Source: CAMLHP01 sp035759745 (lineage in GTDB: Bacteria; Gemmatimonadota; Gemmatimonadetes; Gemmatimonadales; GWC2-71-9). Taken from it: a stretch of DNA of 64,000 nt. The DNA lies in NCBI GenBank assembly GCA_035759745.1, contig DASTUF010000013.1, positions 1-64,000 of the forward strand, given 5' to 3'. This document shows positions 59,486 through 64,000 of this stretch, in pieces (within the stretch, counting starts at the first letter, position 1; each line of letters begins with the position of its first letter). The notes under the pieces were generated by a model, which did no database searches, was not told the DNA's origin, and saw only the letters and a list, made by a program, of their open reading frames with translations. Position numbers and translations under genes: made by a program.

Positions 59486-61336
59486 TCAGCCGCGCGGCTT
59501 GACCAGGAGATACCCCGCCATCTCCTGGTGCATCGCCGAGCAGAAGTTGGTGCAGTAGAACGGGAACACGCCGGTCTTGTCGGCCCGGAGGCGGACCGTC
59601 TTGGTCTCGCCCGGATCCATGACCACGTTGATGTCGTAGCCGGCGATCCCGAAGCCGTGCAGCATATCGCGCTCCTGCTCGGCATTCGTCACGTGAATGA
59701 CCACCGAGTCGCCCTGCTGCACTTCGATCGCGTCGGGTGCGAAGTACGACCGGACCGCGAAGAGCCTGACGTCGACCTTGTTGCCGCTCCGCGTGATCTT
59801 CGCGTCCGCGGCCCGCCAGATCGCCTCGGGATGCTGGTTCTCCTCCTTGGGATACACCTCGATTGGCTTGATCAGGTCGGCCCGTACCAGCTGGGCAAAG
59901 TGCGGCTCCGGCTCGGTGAAGGCTTCGTACAGCATGGTCATGCCGTCGCCCGTGATATCGATAAGCTGGCTCGATTCCGGCTGGGACGGCCCGACGCTCA
60001 GGTGCCGGCCCTTGGACAGCTTGTTGAGCGAGATCAGGTACTTGCCCTGGGGGTGCCGGGCGTCGCCGTGGGCGGTGACCAGGTGCCCCACCGAGAAGTG
60101 CACCGGGATCTTGGCAGTGACCAGCGCCGAGTCGTTGCCGTCGAACGGCCCCAGCTTCCACTTGGTGATCACAGACTCGATGAACATCGAGGTGTAGGCG
60201 TAGCCCTGGTCGTCAAACTGGGTATGGAGCGGCCCGAGCCCCACCGGCACCTCGGCCACCCGGATATCCTCGAACCGAAGCACCGGGATGCCGTCCTCTT
60301 CCCCGGCCGTCTGGCCCGACTGGACCGCTGCGAGGAACTTCTCGAAGTCGAACACGGTCACATAGGGCGCCAGCTTGCCGCCGCCCACCACGTACCGGCC
60401 GTCGGGAGAGAAATCGGCGCCGTGCGGGCTCTTGGCCAGCGGCACGAGGTACATGATCCCCGGGATCTCGGCAGGGTTGAGCATCCGCACGCCGTCGACC
60501 ACCCGACCCTTGCCGGCGTTGGCGGCTTCCTCGGCCTTGCGCCAGTTGACGAAGGCCATGTAGTCGCGGTCGCGCTGGCTGGCGGTCACTTCGAGGCGCC
60601 CGGTAGCGCGCTCGGTGTTGTAGGAACTCCACACTGCCCAGTCGCGGGAGAGCTCCTTGCCGGTCGAGGCAAGGTCCCAGTTGAACGGCGGCGTCACGAT
60701 CTGCCAGCCGAGCGACATGTGGCCGGTGGCGGAGTCGATCTTCACCCCGGACACCATGCCCTTGTACTCGGTCGCATACTCGCTGAGCGGCGAGTACTTG
60801 CCGCGTGGGAGCGGGATTGAGAAGCGGCTCGCCACCAGGGCGTACTCGCTGTCCTCGGTCAGGAAGGCGGAGCCGTGGTTGCCGCTCGAGTTGGGAATGG
60901 GCCCGAAGATCTGTCGGGTCTTGAAGTCGCGCAGGTCGATCCGCGCCAGCCGGTTGTTGGCGTTGTCATTGACGAACAGCCAGCGGCCGTCGTAGTCGCC
61001 CCTGGTCTTCGAGAGGGCCGGGTGGTGCACGTCACCCCAGGTGTACTCGCCCAGCATCGCCTTGCTCTCATCATCGAAGCCGTAGCCGACGGCGGGATAG
61101 GGCGCGAACACGGGGATGGTGGCGATATGGCGCATGGACGGGACGCCGGCGACGTACACCTGGCCCGAGTGGCCGCCGCTGTAGAACAGGTAGTACTCGT
61201 CGAGCTGCCCCGGGGCCACGAAGGTGCGGAGCGCCGCGTCGCGGGCTCCCGCCATCGGCGTGTCACCGGAGTCGGCCGGGCCCTTGGGCGCGCAGGCGGC
61301 GAGCAGCAGCGCGCCGGCCAGCAGCAGGTTGCGCAT
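59486..61336 (-). CDS. nosZ: Nitrous oxide reductase, clade II, Sec-type lipoprotein
   Basis: 616 residues. The signal ends in a lipobox (LLLAACAPKG), so export is by Sec and not Tat, the mark of clade II. The N-terminal seven-bladed propeller holds the CuZ histidines (WGDVHHPALS, KSPHGADFSPDG, GPLHTQF, VGHLVTAHGDARHPQGKY). The C-terminal cupredoxin has the CuA site YCTNFCSAMHQEM (Cys595, Cys599, His603, Met606). It reduces N2O to N2 in the periplasm. ATG 61336 has GGGAGG upstream. A cytochrome c gene lies 10 nt upstream. Confidence 0.97.
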   Translation of the reverse strand: MRNLLLAGALLLAACAPKGPADSGDTPMAGARDAALRTFVAPGQLDEYYLFYSGGHSGQVYVAGVPSMRHIATIPVFAPYPAVGYGFDDESKAMLGEYTWGDVHHPALSKTRGDYDGRWLFVNDNANNRLARIDLRDFKTRQIFGPIPNSSGNHGSAFLTEDSEYALVASRFSIPLPRGKYSPLSEYATEYKGMVSGVKIDSATGHMSLGWQIVTPPFNWDLASTGKELSRDWAVWSSYNTERATGRLEVTASQRDRDYMAFVNWRKAEEAANAGKGRVVDGVRMLNPAEIPGIMYLVPLAKSPHGADFSPDGRYVVGGGKLAPYVTVFDFEKFLAAVQSGQTAGEEDGIPVLRFEDIRVAEVPVGLGPLHTQFDDQGYAYTSMFIESVITKWKLGPFDGNDSALVTAKIPVHFSVGHLVTAHGDARHPQGKYLISLNKLSKGRHLSVGPSQPESSQLIDITGDGMTMLYEAFTEPEPHFAQLVRADLIKPIEVYPKEENQHPEAIWRAADAKITRSGNKVDVRLFAVRSYFAPDAIEVQQGDSVVIHVTNAEQERDMLHGFGIAGYDINVVMDPGETKTVRLRADKTGVFPFYCTNFCSAMHQEMAGYLLVKPRG

Positions 61337-61346
61337 GGAACCTCCC

Positions 61347-61772
61347 TCAGTCGTCGTCATGGTCGCCGACCGCTTCGTGGTGGATGTCTTCCAGGATGTC
61401 ATGGATCGAATCGCGCTCGGCGGGGCTCAGCGAGATCTGGGCGCTGAGCACCACCTGCATGGTGCCGGTGGGGTTGGCGAGGAACTGCTCGAGACTCATG
61501 CCGAAGCGGGTCTGGACGTCCTCGTACGCGAGGGTCAGGTCGGGCCCGACTTCGGCGGGCGACTTGACGCCCAGCGCGGAGATCGAGTGGCACTGGGGGC
61601 AGCCCTTGACCACGAAGATCTCGCCCCGGGGATCGGTGAATCCCGGATCGGCCGGCGCAACTACCTGGGCAGCAGGCTGGCTGCCGACCTGGGCGGGCGG
61701 GGCGTCGCCGCCGCCGCCGCAGGCAGTGAGGAACAGCAGGGCAACAACCACAGCGGGCATACGGGTACGCAT
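61347..61772 (-). CDS. Mono-heme cytochrome c lipoprotein, probable NosZ electron donor
   Basis: 141 residues. The lipobox is LFLTACGGG. One heme-binding motif CPQCH (Cys58, Cys61, His62) is present, and a Met in the second half is a candidate axial ligand. The C-terminus is acidic (HHEAVGDHDDD). First gene of the nos operon, only 10 nt before nosZ, so it is likely to deliver electrons to the CuA centre. GGAG six nt upstream supports ATG 61772. Confidence 0.92.
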   Translation of the reverse strand: MRTRMPAVVVALLFLTACGGGGDAPPAQVGSQPAAQVVAPADPGFTDPRGEIFVVKGCPQCHSISALGVKSPAEVGPDLTLAYEDVQTRFGMSLEQFLANPTGTMQVVLSAQISLSPAERDSIHDILEDIHHEAVGDHDDD

Positions 61773-61874
61773 CCGGTTCTCCGAGAGTTGACCGGATGCA
61801 AGGCTACGGGGAGGGGCTTGGGAGGCTGGTGAAGCGAGGGTGAAGGTTTCTTAATCCGGTCCGCGAATGACTTT

Positions 61875-61959
61875 CCACAGATGAAGCAGATGACGACTGA
61901 GGGCGCTGATGGCTCGAGGAGTCATCAGCGTCATCTCACCCCATCGGTTTCATCTGTGG
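61875..61959. repeat. Large imperfect palindrome between nos operon and pdxH
   Basis: Two 41-nt arms (61875-61915 and 61919-61959) match at 31 positions without gaps and leave a 3-nt loop. The outermost 11 bp (CCACAGATGAA) are perfect. It lies in the divergent region and ends 15 nt before the pdxH start. Confidence 0.8.
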
Positions 61960-61974
61960 ATCTATATTCAGTCC

Positions 61975-62616
61975 ATGCCCCTCGATCCCCGTCCCCTGCG
62001 GCAGCAGTACCAGCGCGGGGGCCTCAGCGAAACCGACCTGCTCCCCTCGCCCTTCGACCAGTTCCAGCGCTGGTTCGAGGAGGCCCACGCCGCCGGCGCG
62101 CCCGAAGCCAACGCGATGACCCTCGCGACGGTCGACGCCGAGGGACGCCCCGACGCCCGCATGGTGCTCCTAAAGGGCCTGGACCATCAGGGCTTCTGCT
62201 TCTTCACCGATCACCGCAGCGCCAAGGCCCGCGAACTCGGCACCCACGCCGACGCCGCGCTGGTGTTCTGGTGGTACGAACTCGAACGCCAGGTGCGCGT
62301 CCGGGGAACGGTAGAGCGGCTGCCGCAGGCTGCCGCCGCCGAATACTTCGCATCCCGTCCTCGCGGCAGCCAGCTGGGCGCCTGGACCTCGGAACAGAGC
62401 TCGGTGATCTCCGATCGCGGCGCACTGGATCGGCGGCTGGCAGAGGTGACCGCACGCTTCGGCGCCGGCGACGTGCCTCTCCCGCCCCACTGGGGCGGCT
62501 ACCGCGTCATCCCCAGCGAGATCGAGTTCTGGCAGGGCCGCCCCGACCGGCTCCACGACCGCCTGCGCTATAGGCGGGAGGGCGAGGGATGGGTCGTCGA
62601 ACGGCTTTCACCCTGA
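61975..62616 (+). CDS. pdxH: Pyridoxamine 5'-phosphate oxidase
   Basis: 213 residues, the usual size. Diagnostic segments are NAMTLATVDAEGRPDARMVLLKG, FCFFTDHRSAKARELG, ALVFWWYELERQVRVRGTVERL, SRPRGSQLGAWTSEQSS and the C-terminal EIEFWQGRPDRLHDRLRYRR, which supplies the substrate arginines. It makes pyridoxal phosphate, needed by HemL among others. ATG 61975 is chosen because it starts just after the palindrome. Confidence 0.96.
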   Translation: MPLDPRPLRQQYQRGGLSETDLLPSPFDQFQRWFEEAHAAGAPEANAMTLATVDAEGRPDARMVLLKGLDHQGFCFFTDHRSAKARELGTHADAALVFWWYELERQVRVRGTVERLPQAAAAEYFASRPRGSQLGAWTSEQSSVISDRGALDRRLAEVTARFGAGDVPLPPHWGGYRVIPSEIEFWQGRPDRLHDRLRYRREGEGWVVERLSP

Positions 62617-62635
62617 CCGCGCCCGCTTCTCACGT

Positions 62636-62656
62636 CCCACTTCCCACTTCCCACTT
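62636..62656 (-). repeat. Heptamer array fused to the hydrolase stop codon
   Basis: On the minus strand the sequence reads TAAGTGGGAAGTGGGAAG and one more unit: three AGTGGGA units sharing bases with the TAA stop (62657-62655). Same orientation and position as the arrays at 30153, 14457 and 54277. Confidence 0.85.
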
Positions 62657-64000
62657 ACTGCCGTTCCAGCCTCAGATCCTGAAAGTCAAACGAGAAGTCC
62701 ACCGCCGGCGACTCCGGCTCCATCGTCGCCCGCACCGGCTTCCCCTCGGCGTCGAGCTGGAAGGTGATGAACGCGTCGGCCCGCAGCGTCCGGTCCCGCC
62801 ACCGCACCTTGAAGGTCTCGTACTGCCAGTGTTCCAGGTCGCCCACCATCGACGGTGTGTGGGTCATCCGGATCACCAGCTTGTCCGCCGCCGCTTCCAC
62901 CGCCACATCGCCGTACCACTGGTCCCGGTAGGTGCCCGCATACGAACCGAGCGACAGTGCCGGCCCGCTCTTCGCATTGCGACTTCTGGCTGACTGAGCC
63001 AGCGACGCCGCATTCATCGAATCGCTGCGCGCCGCCAGCCAGGCATAAGCCTCCTCCCAGTCGTGCGGCTCGGCATCCATCAGCGCATCGATCGCCTGCC
63101 AGGCGATTGCCTCGAAGGCATAGGCCTCGGCGTTGCCCAGGACCGCCACTCCCGCCTTGAGCCGGGGAATCATGATGACCCGCGAGAGGTAGCCCGGCAG
63201 GCCGCCGGTATGGGTGATGGCCTTCTCGCCCCGATAGTCCCGGATGAACAAGCCAAGACCATAGCCGTTGAAGTTGGCCTGCTGCGGCGCCAGCTGCGCG
63301 GGAGGTACTCCCGGATTGATCGGCGTCACCAGCGACCACATTTCACGGGTGGTGCGCTGGGACCAGAGCCGCGTGTCGCCCACCCGGCCCGAGTCGAGTT
63401 GCGCCACCAGCCAGCGCGCCATGTCGGTGGCGCTGGCGTTGATGCCGCCGGCAGGGTTGGTGTTGTCGCTCAGGAAGGGCGGGATCCGCTGCATCTTCCC
63501 GTTCACCTTCGCGTGGGTGATCGCCACGTTGCCGGCCGTGTCGCCCGCGGCGGAATGCGTCACGGTCGCGTCCATCATGCCGACCGGCCGGAGCAGCCGT
63601 TCGGACACGAAGTCTTCCCAGCTCTCACCGCTCACTTCCTCGATCACCAGCCCCGCGACCAGGTATAGCACGTTGTCGTAGGCGTAGCCGCTCCGGAAAC
63701 TCCGCACCGCAGGGATGAACCGCAGCCGCCGGGCAATCTGCTCCCGGTTGTAGGTCGACGGCGGCCACCAGAGCAGGTCCCCCGCGCCCAGACCCAGTCC
63801 ACTCCGGTGCACCAGCAGGTCGCGCACCGTGAGCTCGCGCGTCACCCACGGGTCGTTCAACTGGAACCAGGGCAGGTAGCGAACCACCGGCGCGTCCCAC
63901 TCGATCTTCCCTTCCTCCACCAGGAGGCCGAGCGCCAGCGCGGTGAACGCCTTGGTATTGGAGGCGATGCCGAAGAGGGTGTGCTCGTCCACCGGCGTCG
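62655..64000 (-). CDS. Class C beta-lactamase-like serine hydrolase (5' part missing)
   Basis: The visible part is about 448 residues; the frame stays open to the right window edge, so the N-terminus and any signal peptide are missing. The catalytic SxxK is in FGIASNTKAFTALALG and the YxN-type motif is in SGYAYDNVLYLVAGL; a KTG-like HTG box is in AITHTGGLPGY. A C-terminal DUF3471-like domain follows (residues ~330-448). These proteins are usually peptidases or esterases acting on D-amino acid peptides rather than resistance enzymes. Confidence 0.9.
   Translation of the reverse strand, partial: TPVDEHTLFGIASNTKAFTALALGLLVEEGKIEWDAPVVRYLPWFQLNDPWVTRELTVRDLLVHRSGLGLGAGDLLWWPPSTYNREQIARRLRFIPAVRSFRSGYAYDNVLYLVAGLVIEEVSGESWEDFVSERLLRPVGMMDATVTHSAAGDTAGNVAITHAKVNGKMQRIPPFLSDNTNPAGGINASATDMARWLVAQLDSGRVGDTRLWSQRTTREMWSLVTPINPGVPPAQLAPQQANFNGYGLGLFIRDYRGEKAITHTGGLPGYLSRVIMIPRLKAGVAVLGNAEAYAFEAIAWQAIDALMDAEPHDWEEAYAWLAARSDSMNAASLAQSARSRNAKSGPALSLGSYAGTYRDQWYGDVAVEAAADKLVIRMTHTPSMVGDLEHWQYETFKVRWRDRTLRADAFITFQLDAEGKPVRATMEPESPAVDFSFDFQDLRLERQ

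Noticed and set aside
62655..64000. A beta-lactam resistance gene
   Set aside because: The SxxK/YxN fold with a DUF3471-like tail is typical of peptidases and esterases of this superfamily, not of AmpC.
1..64000. tRNA, rRNA, CRISPR arrays, insertion sequences or prophage genes
   Set aside because: No cloverleaf, rRNA segment, regularly spaced direct repeats of 25-40 bp, transposase or phage protein was seen on either strand.

Overview
The window is a high-GC, gene-dense stretch of chromosome with about 57 protein genes, no rRNA or tRNA that I can see, and no CRISPR array, prophage or insertion sequence. Several things point to a Gram-negative (diderm) soil or sediment bacterium, most likely of the phylum Gemmatimonadota: a clade II nitrous oxide reductase locus, a TolC/RND efflux system, many exported beta-propeller lipoproteins, MerR and NarL-type regulators, and a complete heme cluster that includes HemQ. 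The phylum is inferred from gene content only, because no marker gene such as 16S is present.

Layout. 1-5.5 kb: LemA (cut by the window edge), a MerR regulator, a TPR protein, a pseudopilin, a beta-propeller lipoprotein, a small Fis-type regulator and a YhaM-like HD exonuclease. 5.5-6.0 kb: a convergent intergenic region. 6.0-15.2 kb: exported and hypothetical proteins, an LVIVD/Ig-like protein, an O6-alkylguanine methyltransferase, a cold-shock gene with a structured leader, a binding-protein/chemoreceptor pair, a histone-H1-tailed protein, a cupredoxin and a zinc-ribbon protein. 15.2-28.4 kb: an MFS exporter facing a 12-kb run of minus-strand genes. That run is RND pump, TolC, adaptor, a putative HExxH peptidase, an M14 carboxypeptidase, Bcp peroxiredoxin, a TolB-like lipoprotein and two tandem signal peptidases.

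30.3-39.8 kb: a nine-gene plus-strand heme operon, hemA-hemC-hemD-hemB-hemQ-hemE-hemY-hemL-hemH, in which almost every junction overlaps. With HemQ present it encodes the coproporphyrin-dependent route from glutamyl-tRNA to heme b. 39.7-50.1 kb: a HEAT-repeat protein, a NarL-type two-component pair, a phospholipase D/cardiolipin synthase, a DUF559 endonuclease-like gene beside a large palindrome, thiC under a TPP riboswitch, and a MASE1-PAS hybrid kinase. 50.1-53.3 kb: a TPC-motif P1B ATPase, a two-domain universal stress protein and an FMN-binding protein, translationally coupled. 53.2-56 kb: a ring-cleaving dioxygenase with an MhqR-like operator inside its promoter, a two-domain multicopper oxidase and a DUF2378/V4R-like protein. 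56-61.8 kb: the minus-strand nos operon (cytochrome c, nosZ, nosB, nosD, nosF, nosY). The window ends with pdxH and a truncated class C beta-lactamase-like hydrolase.

Functionally, heme made by the hem operon can supply the nos cytochrome and possibly other heme proteins. Copper proteins are frequent (cupredoxin, multicopper oxidase, NosZ). The most unusual signal is non-coding. At least eight places carry short arrays of degenerate 7-bp repeats. Seven of them touch a stop codon, often with the stop codon forming part of the repeat, and three are followed by an inverted array of the same period. The repeat sequence differs from place to place while the 7-bp period is kept.
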